This document shows positions 13,246-24,887 of a DNA stretch of 64,000 bases, in pieces. The position numbers were made by a program, and so were the translations under genes. Every line of letters begins with the position of its first letter. The stretch's first letter is position 1. The stretch is from the NCBI GenBank assembly GCA_947396885.1, contig OX377202.1, positions 80,138,643-80,202,642 of the forward strand, in the 5' to 3' direction. The notes beneath the pieces were generated by a model. The model searched no databases and had not been told where the DNA came from. It was given only the letters and a program-made list of their open reading frames with translations. This DNA is from Heligmosomoides polygyrus polygyrus. Taxonomy: Eukaryota > Nematoda > Chromadorea > Rhabditida > Heligmosomidae.

Positions 13246-13669
13246 CTATTCTCTAGTAGATTTGAAGCTAAGCTCATTCCTGACAGATGTCGACCCTCGT
13301 TAGGGTTAAGATATTTCCTCACTGATTATTTTCTTCTTCCATTCGGATCTTGGAGATCTCTTACTCTCAGCTACTTCTAGAATGCTATTTCAGCCGATTC
13401 TCTGACCTGTTTCCCGTCTGTTTATTTGATTACATGCCCTTCGAGCTAATTACCGCAACTTCAGCGTATGCGAGGGATAGTCTGGCAACAGCAAGGCAGA
13501 TCAGCGGGTTAAACATGAGACGGAACGCGGAGAAACGACTCGTACCTCAGGAGAACGGAACGAATGCGTCGAGTGCCCCAACGGAGCCCCGGGACAATTC
13601 AGGTATCGGCTGAATCGGCGGCTTCATTTCGTTTGTACTACATGGTCTAGGGTTTGTCGGAGTTCAGAG

Positions 13670-14225
13670 GGAGGTGTTATAATTTCTTTACAGTACTTCT
13701 GTACCACGAGTTTGTTAGGTGGCCTTATTTGTTTGCCGAACTTTTCGACCCTCCCATCGTCATGAGGGGCGCGATGCTCCACCGTCCGGGTTGTAGCGAT
13801 TGCGTTACCACTCATTACTGATTCGGTGGCCAAGATTCGCCCCAGTTGCGGAAAATAACAGCGAAGAGCTCACTAAAAACGAGTGGCAATGTAATTACTA
13901 CGCTCTAAACATGGGATCTGAATCATGCATTTTTTGATGTACGTTCAGATTTATCCGGTTCCCAGATGCGCGAAATCCGGCTAGAGCACCAGAATCATTC
14001 GTGTATCCAGCCAACTGAAAATCACCCTCATCTGAGTTATTCGAAAATCAGGGCTCTTCAAAATTACCTTCTTCTGAATCACCCAAAAATCCGGGAGTTT
14101 AAAAACGTCACTCAAACAGTGGAGCACTGTGCCTTTGAGGAAAGACGGTCAAGATGTCACGCCAATTAGTAAGACCACCTAACAATTTCGTGATAAAGAG
14201 GTATTGTAAAAACACGGTGGACACC
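13670..14225. mobile_element. Foldback element with arms of about 110 bp
   Basis: The left arm (about 13680-13790, with GAGTTTGTTAGGTGGCCTTA and GCGATGCTCCACCG) is an imperfect inverted copy of the right arm (about 14115-14220, with GTGGAGCACTGTG and TAAGACCACCTAACAATTTC). The spacer of about 330 bases shows no gene. Confidence 0.6.
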
Positions 14226-15253
14226 AATGCCGAGGTTTCAAGACGAGGGGACGTGGAGATTGTTATGTCTTGTAACCACTACGTCTGCAGCATTTGCAGG
14301 AAAGAACGGAAAGAAAAAACGAGGCACAAAACGTCGTTAGCCGGCTGTCGTCCGTATTCCGCAGACCTACAGTTGTTGATTTGTGTTGAACTGCTAGTCA
14401 TTCATTCTAATTGAGGTACTCTGTCATGTTTTCACCGTTTGTGAGCACTGCTTTTGTGTTGTGGTCAATTTTCGTGCCGGTAATAGTTGCTTGTGTCGTA
14501 AGCGATCTCGATAATTCCCTGACATTTGGTTCCTCAGCTGTGTAATGATGTTTGTGCTTGATACGATGATCCACGTTGTTAATGTTCCTTAAATTGAACG
14601 GATAATAGCATGCTGCAGAGTTGGGCACTGCACTCTCATGTCATGGCCTACTGATGAATAAAGCTTGCTGATAAGTAGCTTTGTTGAAAGCAGCACATTG
14701 ATAGCACAATCCACCGCTGTGTTAAAATCCCCATTGCTACGGTTTGTCGTGAATCAAAACTTCGCCAGAAATGCTTTGACCGGGAAGCTATGGCGGTTTC
14801 TGTGTGTACCGCTTTTCGTTCGTTTATTATTGAATCAATATTCAACTTACTTCTCATTTTTTATAACGTCTAACCATTATAGTAAGCATGAGGTCTTGCT
14901 TGTGAATCTGCTGTCAGCTCTCGAAAAGCGTGCTGCAGTAAAAATAAATAAAAAGGCCTCTGGCATAACAAGAAATACTGAAAGTACTGGAATGTGGAAC
15001 GGATGGCCAAGAAGAAAGATGTTCAATGTCGTTGTTGCTTAAAATCTTAAGGTGTTGATGATGCATTCTCTTAGCCAACCAATTCGTTGCGGTAGTGGTG
15101 TCATTTCTTAGCAGAAATGGTGCTTCTTAGTGGTTAAACCATCGCCAATGCTTTCTCTACCGAAAATGTGGTTCGCTTGCGAGATGTTTTAGGTGAGAGT
15201 TTGCAATCATGACATTATGCACAGAAGAAAAGCTGGAACCGCTCTGTACCAAG

Positions 15254-17639
15254 CAGGGGTGTGCGCTTAACGATTAACAATTTGCCGGATTTATCCGCAT
15301 TTTTTGTTAAACATTTTAACGAAATTCAACTACGAAAATTTCCGTTAAATTACATCAAGGACATTTTACGAGCCATTTTTGAATTTTTACTTCTTCTTCA
15401 TGAACATTCACTTCTGACGAATTTCTTCGATGAGTCTTCGTAGTATCTTTGCGATACCGGGAAACCCTCTACTAACCTGAATCAGTGGAAATAGGCAGTC
15501 GATTTCGTCCTTATATTTTAAGAATTGCTGGCGTTTTCCATGCTCCTTCACCAATTTATTTCTGTGAACCCTCACTTTTCTATACAGTTGTCTCGTATCT
15601 TCTGGACTCCTTAGGCCGCTTGATTTCTAAACAAAATTTTCTTTACTTCCCAACGAATCCCCTTTTCACTGTTTTCGGCATTTATCTCATAAGTGGGCTT
15701 GGAAAGGCATAGAAGACGCAAGAAAACGCTACAAAACAGAAATAATGGGAAAAATAAGTGTAAGAAACGAAGCAAATGAAGGCAAAGGCCCTTTTCCTTT
15801 TCCCCGGGAGTTTTCCGGAACGTTGGATCGATTCTTCGTACAGCGTCAGGAAATCATTGTAGGACTACGTTGAGGCAACGTTGAGCCCCGTCTAACTGAT
15901 GGTACTGTCACTGATTCGCTCTCGCTGAATTTCATACTGCATGTCGACGAATTTGCTCGACATCTTCGTCTTCTCCGAGGGCTCTCCTGGCAGTTACTTT
16001 TGGGAGAAGTACAGCCAGTATACTCGAGTAACAGCAAGCATAAGGATAAGGTTAAACGACAGCGTTACTCAATCCCTTTTGGTATGCGCCACGCATTCTA
16101 CTTCTACGGGAAGACGTGGAGACGATTTGAATGCGTATTTGGCCATACAATGACTTGCGGTGGCCAGCCGATGAACAAGTCAGCGCTTCTTCCTTCCCAG
16201 ACAAGCCTTGTACCAATTCACCGACCCCGGAGGTATGGAAGGCTTGGTTGGCCTGGGCGGCAAATACGAACCAGGGACCTGGTATCGGGTGCAGGCAACA
16301 CTGGGCGCCTCCCCCGACTGCGCTACACGCGCCCAACACATGAAAGCAATAGAATTAAATAAAAAAAGAAGAAACGGATGAATACCCTTCGTCAGTTATT
16401 ATATATGAGAATCGTCTTCCAAACTGGTACCTTACATGCAATCTATTATTTGAAGATTTTTTTTGAAGTTCTACGAAAATGGTATATCACTGAAGGTGCA
16501 GGTCTAGCTCTAGAAAGGAATTTACTACATCTTTTTTTCGTCTAGTTTGCGAATTTACTATAGTACCAATCATCAATTCAGCATATGCTCTACAAAAATG
16601 GAAAGAAACTGAGAAACACAAAACATCTTCGAACCGCCAGCAAATGTGCTGTACAGTTTGGTATCAGGTGCTTTGAGAAGCGGATCATATTGGTCAGTTG
16701 CAGGGAAGTCGTGAAAGAGTGGCAGACAGCGGAGAATTCCATTTAGAGGGATTGGGAAGGGTAATGAGAAAGTGGGACCGCTGCTCTTATAGGACGAGAA
16801 ACGCCCTTTCAGATACGTGTGTTCCTTACGCATTTCCTTCGGAAGACAGAGGAGGAAAAGATTAACAATTGATATCTTCTTTACTTGAGTGGAAAAAAAT
16901 ACTCAGTGCAGTAGAATCTGATTCTATTAAAAATCGGTCAACGGCCCGTGGCTGTTCATTTTATTTTCTGTTGCCGTCTGCATTGAGAATGGGACCTCGT
17001 GGGACAAAAGGAACCACTCTGTGAAACAAACAGATCTGGACTTCGTAAAAATCTTCCAAAAACGAACTTCAAAAATTCGCTGTGATCACCGCTTGATCTG
17101 AGTTCTGCGTTAAAACATTCTGTAGTTCTTCGAAACAATTATGGAAGTAAAGAAGAATGTCGGGCCGTAAAAGTCTACTTAGCGAGGGCAAATTCTGTAA
17201 GAAGTGTTTTCACGTTAAGTGGGAACGCTCAAAATCGCTGAAGTGCTATAGTTCACAGAACTTTGAATCCTCCCAGAAGCTTCCGGAAGCTAAGCGAACT
17301 CAGCATAGTAAGAAATTTGCTATTTTAGAAGTATTGCTGTTATTGTCTGGTTTTAGAATTTTAGTGATTTTCTCGTCTAGCAATTTTGTTGATGATAGAT
17401 GGACTGCCGTTATTTGTTCTGAGGACGGAGGCATACCCATATAATGGTCATGTAGATAGGCTTGAAAAAATCAATAAGGAAAAAATTTAGCTTTTTACCC
17501 ACAAAATTCCGCCAAACTGGTTGCAGCTAAGAAAAAAATTTAATTAACGGTTTACCGAATTTACCAATTTTAATGCGAAGATCTTTCGTTAAAAAATAGT
17601 CGTCAAAAATTTACCGAAAAAATTTAACGCACACCCCTG
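15254..17639. mobile_element. hAT-like non-autonomous transposon
   Basis: The ends are inverted: CAGGGGTGTGCGCTTAA at the left and TTAACGCACACCCCTG at the right. Both are followed inward by TTACCG/TTAACG-rich sequence. CAGGGGTG-type termini are usual for hAT elements, which make 8-bp duplications. The flanks GTACCAAG and ATATCAAG agree at six of eight positions. No transposase frame is visible, and a SINE copy has inserted at 16045-16345. Confidence 0.55.
16045..16345 (-). mobile_element. SINE copy inside the hAT-like element
   Basis: Well-preserved copy: GACAGCGTTACTCAATCCC at the tail, GCCACGCATTCTACTTCTAC, TTCCCAGACAAGCCTTGTAC, ATTCACCGACCCCGGAGG, then CGCTACACGCGCCC at the head. Confidence 0.8.
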
Positions 17640-19513
17640 ATATCAAGCACCGAACCGAAAAAATTTCTGATTGATCCCAGTTGGAGGGAGCATGAGGTGT
17701 TTTGCCCGTCAATCCCCTCTGCGTTTGTCTCAGAGCTCTATCTGCTGGCAAATGATACGTGTCGTGGGGTGCTGGAGGCAGATGTCACCTTAGCGCTGCC
17801 CCTCCCATCTAGGATAGATCCGAATTTCCTACAAGGAGGCACCGTTCGCGTCCATGTGATGGTGAAATGATTAAGAACAAGGAGTGGGATCCACTGCCAG
17901 ATACTGATATCGTCGAATGGCGTTTGAGAGAAGAGCTTTCAAATGCATTCACGGCGTGCTTGTTGAGAGGTGGCCTCAATGAAGCGCATAGCTCGTTTGA
18001 AGAAGGACACCATGCTGACGATGGGCAACTGGCCGGAAGAGAAGTGCTCTGAAGTGCCCCCACGGTTACAGGTAAGCACTTCGGAAACTCCAACCGTAAG
18101 AACCACATGAGGCCCTAAGGAGGTTATTTAATTCACTATAAAGTCAAGTGGCACCCGTCTTCATAGAGGCCGAAATGTCGATCCGATTCGCATTGAAACC
18201 ACCTGATGGTGAGACTTTTCGGGGTTAGGATCTACATGAATAACAACTGTTTCCCTCAGACATCTGCTGATTACTAGAAAACACGCTTGGAAGCATAAAA
18301 CACTGACTCGTTCACAGGCCTGAGCCGACAGTTTGTAGCAGGTGCCATTCAAATTCAAGGTCACGATCTCACGATGGATTGCGTTGTCCATCCCATTGTC
18401 CATATAGCGACAGCTTTTCCCTAACATTTAAACGTAGAGCATGAATTTATCTTAGTCGATGGGGGAGGGGAGCACCTGTAGAAAAGTGAGACAAGCAAAG
18501 CGTGAGCTACCTCGGCTAGAAAATAGCAAGGAATGTTCGGTGCAGGTCTAAATGGGGGGGGGGGGCACCCTCGAGGAAGTCAGTAAATCCTCTAACGCCT
18601 TCGTCAGTGCTCTCATGTTCTTGCGCTTCTCCTTACCAGACGAGTGCGCGTCAGCTGCCTGAGTGTAGATCAGATTTGTTCCAGGCTTCGTTCAGTTCTA
18701 CCGTGTTTTTCACCGTTCCCCTCAACTAGGAATGCCGTTTTGTGTACCCATTCCGCCAATTATCAGGGCTAGTGGTCATGAGGTTTGCATGTTTGCATTT
18801 TATGTTGCGTGTTTCTTTACTCGGTAATGTCGCGAACGCGTACCGCAGGACTGTGGGAAGGCGACCATAATCACGCCAGTCACTCAGGCACCGGTTCAGA
18901 CACACTGGCAGGGAACATGATTGGCTCCCGCGATACAACGGCGAGTTCCTGTACCCCCTGGGGTGCGTCTTCGCAGCATATGCTCTTTATTCCTACCATG
19001 ATTTTCACAAGAATGTCCTGTGGACCCCCCCCCCTCCGATTAAACTTGCACCGAAAATTCCTTTCGTAGGCTAGCTCTGAGTCACTGACTGAGAATTGTT
19101 GTTCGCAACAAATGAAAAGCATATTCAGGGGATGGTCAGTGTGAAGAGGCGTAAGCGTCGTGTTATTAACATATCTCGGAAGTTCCATGCGGACCTAGCA
19201 AACGGAATTATCAAGTTTTTTGTTAAAAAGAAGACAGGAGTCGCTTCAGTGCCGGAGTTTCAAATTGACTTAGCCAAAGTGGGTTCGTTTCGAAATCCAA
19301 TCTTCTTTCTTCTCTCATGATAATTTCATATATATTTAATAGTTGTTTAAGGCCACGGTGATGTATGACGATAAGCGTATTGTTCTTATTTTGAAGGTTA
19401 GTGTGCACCATTTTAGCCTTGCTATGCTGTTCTTCTAAGCCCTACTCAGCTCAAGTTACAGCAGATTGTAATTCAAGGTGAAATGCGGGCGTTTTTCATG
19501 TAGCCGGAACCAT

Positions 19514-19624
19514 CAACCGCTTACCGCCCTCTAACGGTGAAAATGCCGCCACATGTCGATGCTGATGAATGTCATATCAGGGGGTTTGGCGGTATTTTCA
19601 CCGTTAGAGGGCGGTAAGCAGTTG
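19514..19624. repeat. Inverted repeat, 37-bp arms
   Basis: Arms at 19514-19550 and 19588-19624 (core GCTTACCGCCCTCTAACGGT and its complement) match at 35 of 37 positions around a 37-base loop. It is MITE-like and has no coding content. Confidence 0.85.
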
Positions 19625-19750
19625 ATAAATCTACCCCTTGGTTGAAAATAAACTAGGATTAGTCCTAGCCGGGAGGAGAATGGATGTGTTAGTTCCGCCA
19701 TAGTTATGTTCCACTTCAAGGACTTCATACTGGTACTACTTTCGTCTCAG

Positions 19751-20220
19751 CAGCGGATACTGGAAATCTCCACAGAATCCCTGCTGCAAACGACTTTACT
19801 TCTGTGCTGTCAAGACTGAATGATTGCTGAATCGTTGAATAATACAGAAGTAAGAAGAAATAAGAAGTGCGTTTGCAGTAACGCGTCCCTATACGTTCTG
19901 TTTTGAAGAGGACTTACTGAACATTCTGAATCAGGTCTTTGCGAAGCGGGGGGGGAGGTTATTGGTGTGTCTGTGGTTTTCTTCAGTCGTAGATTCCTTG
20001 TCCGAAGATGTTCTAGTCCCAATCGCTAAGTTTGTTAAAAGCCGAGCTAAAAGCTCTTCAGATCCGAATAAAGATGGAAATTTTTCTCATCAAACTCTAG
20101 AACGTTCCATTAGGTGGCAAACGAAATTCACAGTCTGATACCTATCGACGACACCCTGGACCATTGGAGAGAAGCTATCTTCAAGCACAGGCTTTACAGG
20201 CAGGAAGCAGTCAAGTAAGA
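19751..20220 (+). CDS. FANCI-like gene, C-terminal region exons
   Basis: After the acceptor CGTCTCAG a first piece (19751 to about 19815) reads QRILEISTESLLQTTLLL. After TTTTCTTCAG a second exon begins at 19987 in phase 1 and contains VDSLSEDVLVPIAKFVKSRA, then a Ser/Asp/Asn linker and QTLERSIRWQTKF. This resembles the human FANCI segment around LSGSHLTPLCYSF in pattern and in its place near the C terminus. Downstream, in a different frame, LIPIDDTLDHWREAIFKHRL ends at a GTAAGA donor near 20217. That implies either a missed intron or a frameshift near 20120. It is immediately followed by a foldback insertion. Confidence 0.45.
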
Positions 20221-20310
20221 AACCATTCTTAGTCGAAGTAAGACAATGAGAAAAGCGGTGTGCTTTTTCCATATACCGACTTGCTTTAATTGAAGAAGAT
20301 AGGAAATAAG

Positions 20311-20555
20311 CTTTCAAATGGCAGCGCGACAGGAGGTACACCCGCCCCTTGCTGGGGGGCGTATTGTCTGGAGATACAGCCGCTCTTCTGAGGACCGGAA
20401 ACTTTTGTTTTTCGTGTCAAAGGTTTCGTAAGGCAGCCGTTAGACCCTCGGTGAAGCCTAGGGGGTTGGGGTGGGTGAGCAAGGGAGATGAGAGGAAGAT
20501 CGCACGCCCCCCAGCAAGGGGCGGGTGTACCTCCTGACCGCCCTCCCTTTCAAAT
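20311..20555. mobile_element. Foldback element with perfect 33-bp arms and a candidate target duplication
   Basis: Arms at 20330-20362 and 20504-20536 (starting CAGGAGGTACACCCGCCCC) are exact inverted copies. CTTTCAAAT occurs just outside both ends (20311-20319 and 20547-20555), as a target duplication would. The interior of about 140 bases holds no gene. Confidence 0.7.
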
Positions 20556-20737
20556 ACAACGGATTCCTTCGTGTTCCTAATTACACTTAATTATAATTGT
20601 GCTACCTAGTCATATGAAGTTCAGATTTTGCTCCATTGATTGAGAGCTATAGCTACTCTAATATAAGCTACAGTAGCAGAAGTGTCTGATAGGGATAAAA
20701 CACTTATCTGTCAATCAGACAGTAGATTCGGCTGGCC

Positions 20738-20830
20738 TCGCAAGTCATTATGCTGGCCAAATATGCTCTCAAATCGCCTCCACGATATCTAGCCGAAGTG
20801 GAATGTGAGTCGCATCCCAAATAGAAATAA
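20738..20830 (+). mobile_element. SINE tail fragment
   Basis: CGCAAGTCATTATGCTGGCC, TCGCCTCCACGATATC and GTCGCATCCCAAA appear in the family's order. Confidence 0.5.
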
Positions 20831-21124
20831 TTTGCGACGTCTGTTATTCTTCATCACTCGAAAAGCAAAACTTGGATTTATGTGACTAGGTGGCATAAAG
20901 ATAAACACGAAGGAATCCAGCTTATGTGAGACTCTTGAAGCAACCAGTTCATTCTCTTGCACCGACTCCACAACCCTCTGACGCGCTTCTCACGGACCCC
21001 GTGTTCTCGCACTAGACTTTCTTATTTTAGAAAGGGATGGCAGCAAGACACTGCCCACACTCTGGAGGCGATATCTGTGCCAGGACAGAGGTAATACAGC
21101 GCTACACACACCTTTTTCTCGTCG

Positions 21125-21955
21125 AGTTCGACACTTTTCAAATCAAGTTGGAAGGTATTCTAAGCTGGCCTGAGACTTGAAATCAAAGCGAGCCCTTCTA
21201 AATAGAAGTCTGCCTCTTCTACATTTAGCTAGAGAATCTCCAAGCAGGGTAGAACAATTTTTCTGTTCAAGGAACATTCAGTATAACTTTCTTTGAAGTT
21301 TTAATTCGTCTATCCAATAAATGAACACATTGTTTGAAATTTTGTAAAACTTTTATATTTCTAAGAAAAATAGTTGCTTAAAGCGTCTTTTAAAGAGAAA
21401 GAAGGCGACCATTTCTTAGTGTCAAAAAGAGATTGTTCCACGACCTCTTCCAAGACATCGCGATTTTTATCCGACTGATGTCAGAATTTCTGTTTGCATA
21501 GAGTTTGACATCTGTTAACGACACAATAAAAACAACTGTAAAAACACATAAATCCTCACCTTGATGGTTCATGTAGGTGGCATTTACGCTAGCATTCTAA
21601 TCTAAAGCCCGGCAAACTTTTTAAGTGCATGGCGCGATCTAATCTTTTAATACGTTATATGCTTGCTTCTTTGGTGTGCTTAAAGACAAATTTTAATTTA
21701 ATATTTTTCAAGTTGGAAAATTTATAAAATTATTGCACTTAGCGAAACAGGAACGAACTAAAAATTGTCAAAGAAAATTATCAAATTTTCCTTGGTCAAG
21801 AAATTATTCCAACCATCTTATTGAATCTGTAGTTTAACATGCCTGAAGTTCATCTCGATTTGAAACTTTGATTTGATTTCAAAAGTCTTAAAGCTAGTTC
21901 AGAAGAGCGTGCAACTTGATTTGAAAAGTGTTCAATTTTGTTTGAAAATGGATGT
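21125..21955. mobile_element. Non-autonomous inverted-repeat element, copy 1
   Basis: It starts with CGACACTTTTCAAATCAAG and ends with the inverted-type motifs TTGATTTGAAAAGTGTTCAA and TTTGAAAATGG. The interior motifs TCTATCCAATAAATGAACAC and TGTTTGAAATTTTGTAAAAC recur in the copy at 37465-38505. No protein is encoded. Confidence 0.55.
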
Positions 21956-22289
21956 AAGTCGATAGCAGACAAACTCCACTAAGCAATAGCAATTAAGTGA
22001 GGAGTTGAAGTGGGAGTCACACTCGTGTAACAAGATGTTCGACGAGGTTCACCGTGAGTTCTTATCACAGAATTATCAAAAGGAGCAGTATTGCTCAGGT
22101 CTCACCTTCGTTCAAACGATTTCACTTGCTAGTTAGGTTGCAAGAGAGTCAAAAAGGTGGTTATGAAGACTTCTCCAATAGAAAAGTAGAAGAATTCGAG
22201 AGGAAAATTGGAATGGTTGGGCCGTGGTTAGCTGGAATACAGTCATAGTGCGTTCCAGCGAAGGTTAGGGGTAATGAGCGGATTTTGTC

Positions 22290-22535
22290 AATGCCTTAGT
22301 AAGATGCGCCAATTATAATATTCCCACGGGATGTCATGGAAGAAATTTGAACGCGCATTTGATCCATACAACGACCTGAGACGGCGGCCGATGATCAATT
22401 CAATGTTTTATCCTTCCAAGTCTAGTCTGTTATCCATTCGCCCCCCCCCCCCCGGAGGAAAGAATGGTTTAGTTGGCCTGGGCGTTGCCGACAACCGCCA
22501 ACTCTTCCTACTGCGCTACCACGCGCCCCCAATAA
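22290..22535 (-). mobile_element. SINE copy carrying a C tract
   Basis: GATGTCATGGAAGAAATTTG, GCGGCCGATGATCAATTCAA, TCCTTCCAAGTCTAG, then a 14-base C run at 22441-22454 where other copies read GACCCCGGAGG, and CTGCGCTACCACGCGCCC at the head. Confidence 0.7.
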
Positions 22536-23087
22536 ATATTAGGAGAACTAACCGTTCAGTTAGGGCGTACACGTTCGGTAGCCTAATTGCCTGAAGCGTG
22601 TTTGGTCAGTGCCCTGATTGATTCTAGTTGGCTGTGGTGCACTCACATTCCAGTGCTGCTGACATTCGCGACATGGATCACTTCATGTACAAAAGAGCGA
22701 TCTATTCTAGTGGGAAAGAGGCAACCGGATGTTTTATGCGCCTTGTTTTTTCTTTGCCAACGAGGTTTCAAACGTGGTTGACAAAGAACAAACAAGGCGT
22801 ATAAAACGACATTGCCAAGGTTTTAGAATGACGGAGCTTAAAAGTCGGAAGTGTCAACTGTTTCCTTACTCTTACGTCAAATCGTCACCTCCCCTTGAAT
22901 TCCTAGAGAGCACTAACCTCATCGAGATATGACTGAAGTCTTCGGTCAAATTAGGGGGAGGGATAATAAGGGAAAACAACATGTGACTGCTCCAAACTAG
23001 GATAGATCGCAAAAAAGGTATCACAACCCTGTGTACCTTTGAAAGTGATCCGCCATACTCTAGCTGTGGCCCATTTCGCGTTTCCAG

Positions 23088-23798
23088 AAATGCAAGGTCT
23101 AACTCTGGAAGTTCTCGAGAAACTAACGAAGACCTACGAAGAAATGCAGAAAACCAACGAAGACCTGAAGAACTCGCTGAAAAATATAAAGGTGGGTAGC
23201 AGTGATTGCACTTCGCCTGGCGCTAGGTGAAAACCAGGCCTCTGTTCGATTTTTATTTTCGGAAATAAAGGGAAGAAGAATGTCCTGTCCATGGTAACGT
23301 GGTTTTCCTCAAGCAGATCGTCTTCTTACAGGACGCCATATCACGGCCGACAGAGACGACGTCGATGTGGACGACCGCTTCCAATTCTATTACTCAGTCC
23401 AACGCTACTACAGTACCGAGATCTACAACACCCGCATCTTCTATGGGAGAAGCAACTAGTTCGCTCGATTCAAAACAAATAGGCAACGTTTCTCTTACTG
23501 CTTTCCTTCATCCTTCGATTTATCCTCCACTGTCGATAGAACTATAGGCATCTCTCCTTATATAAAACCGCTTAGTCCAAGAAATTGAATTCTGTTCCGA
23601 AACCGTTGTTCCATTGTTTTTTCTTGGTTTGTCGTTACGCAAAACTTCGCCACTGAGAGGCGATTTTTCTTCTCAAAGGGTAGCGAAAATTTATCACTGA
23701 ATGAGTGCTCTTCAGATGGATCAGAATCTGATGAAGATGACGAAGATGAACGGAAGAAAAAGAAAACAAGGCAGGACAGGTCATCCAAAAAGAAGTAG
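23088..23798 (+). CDS. Coiled-coil and acidic/lysine-rich C-terminal tail, probably the end of the FANCI-like gene
   Basis: Three exons, 23088-23191, 23332-23487 and 23679-23798, join in phase 0. The first (acceptor GTTTCCAG) encodes a heptad-like helix, LEVLEKLTKTYEEMQKTNED. The second is Ser/Thr-rich. The third gives ECSSDGSESDEDDEDERK followed by KKKTRQDRSSKKK and a TAG stop. An AATAAA sits 48 bases after the stop. Human FANCI also ends in an acidic run followed by a lysine-rich nuclear signal, which supports assigning this tail to the gene upstream. The third acceptor (TCTCAAAG) is weak. Alternatively, this is a stand-alone 125-residue protein starting at the ATG at 23090, which lies only two bases after an acceptor and could be trans-spliced. 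Confidence 0.5.
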
Positions 23799-23846
23799 TT
23801 GCATAGAAGAGAAAATTGTGATCAGATACATAGCAGAATAACGATC

Positions 23847-23852
23847 AATAAA
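23847..23852 (+). promoter_or_regulatory. Polyadenylation signal AATAAA
   Basis: A canonical hexamer in CGATCAATAAACG, 48 bases after the TAG at 23796-23798. The distance suits a nematode 3' UTR. Confidence 0.55.
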
Positions 23853-24499
23853 CGTGGTTTTAATCCAACACATCCCTTCAACACATACATAGATGAGTAA
23901 TAGCAAGTCTGAGGGCACGGTGGTTTTGCCGTTCATCTCTAGAGGAAGCGCTTCCTCTTCGAATTGATAGACAGAAATTCAGGTCAGTAGTTCACTGAGA
24001 TTCTTTCAAAAATCGACGCAAAGAGAGCTCTAGGGCTGATGGGGAGCTTTTTTACTTTTACAAGGTCGGAGACATAAGAAGCTGCTAGAAGAGCCGCGAT
24101 GCTTGGATAAAGGATTTTTGGTCCATTTCGAACTCGCTTGACTCGACTGGCTAGCGCAGCATTTTTCGCATCAAACGTTGAATGTTGGAGCTAATAAGGT
24201 TGTTAGAGTCGAAACCGAATTGCAGTTCATGCTGCAGTGAAGAAAACGCCGTGATGCTCCAAGGAGCCGGCCAGTTACTCTTTTATTCAACCAATGTCAC
24301 CAGCAAGCTTGACGCGATGTGAAAGGAAGCCTTCGCTCTACGAGATTAAGGTCTGGACAAAACGTCGCAGAAAAGGGAACCCTATCGAAGGTTTTGGTAT
24401 TCCCACACGTGGATAAATTCTGAACATCGTTTGAAGACGCATAGTCTATAGTAGCACAAAAGCTTTTCTAGCGATTTTCCTAAAAAGGACCGTAAAAAT

Positions 24500-24770
24500 C
24501 TACCCGTTTGGGATGCGCCACGAACTCGAATTTTGCGGAATACCCTAAAGGCAATTTGAATGCGTATTTTGTCTAAAATGATTTAGGACGTCAACCAGTC
24601 AACAAAACAATGTTTTGTCTGTAGAATACAAGTGTGACACTAACTCATCAAGCCTGGAGCCACGAAAGGTTTTGTTGGCCTGTGCGGGATCTGAGCCAAC
24701 TAACATCGATCCGGGTTGCACGTTGCAGCAGATGTCTCCTGCGAATGCCCTACCACGTATATCATTTTTA
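24500..24770 (-). mobile_element. SINE copy, diverged
   Basis: TTTGGGATGCGCCACGAACT, GGCAATTTGAATGCGTATTT, CATCAAGCCTGGAGCCACGA, GGGATCTGAGCCA and GCACGTTGCAGCAGATG appear in the family order. It ends near CCCTACCACG. Confidence 0.55.
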
Positions 24771-24887
24771 GCGTAAGGACAATAAATCAATGTTCTAAAA
24801 GATTAACTCGATTTAAGCTCACATGGACTTAGAGAAGTATAACAAAATCAGCCATTGACTTATACAGGGTCGTGGCCAGGGGTGTGC

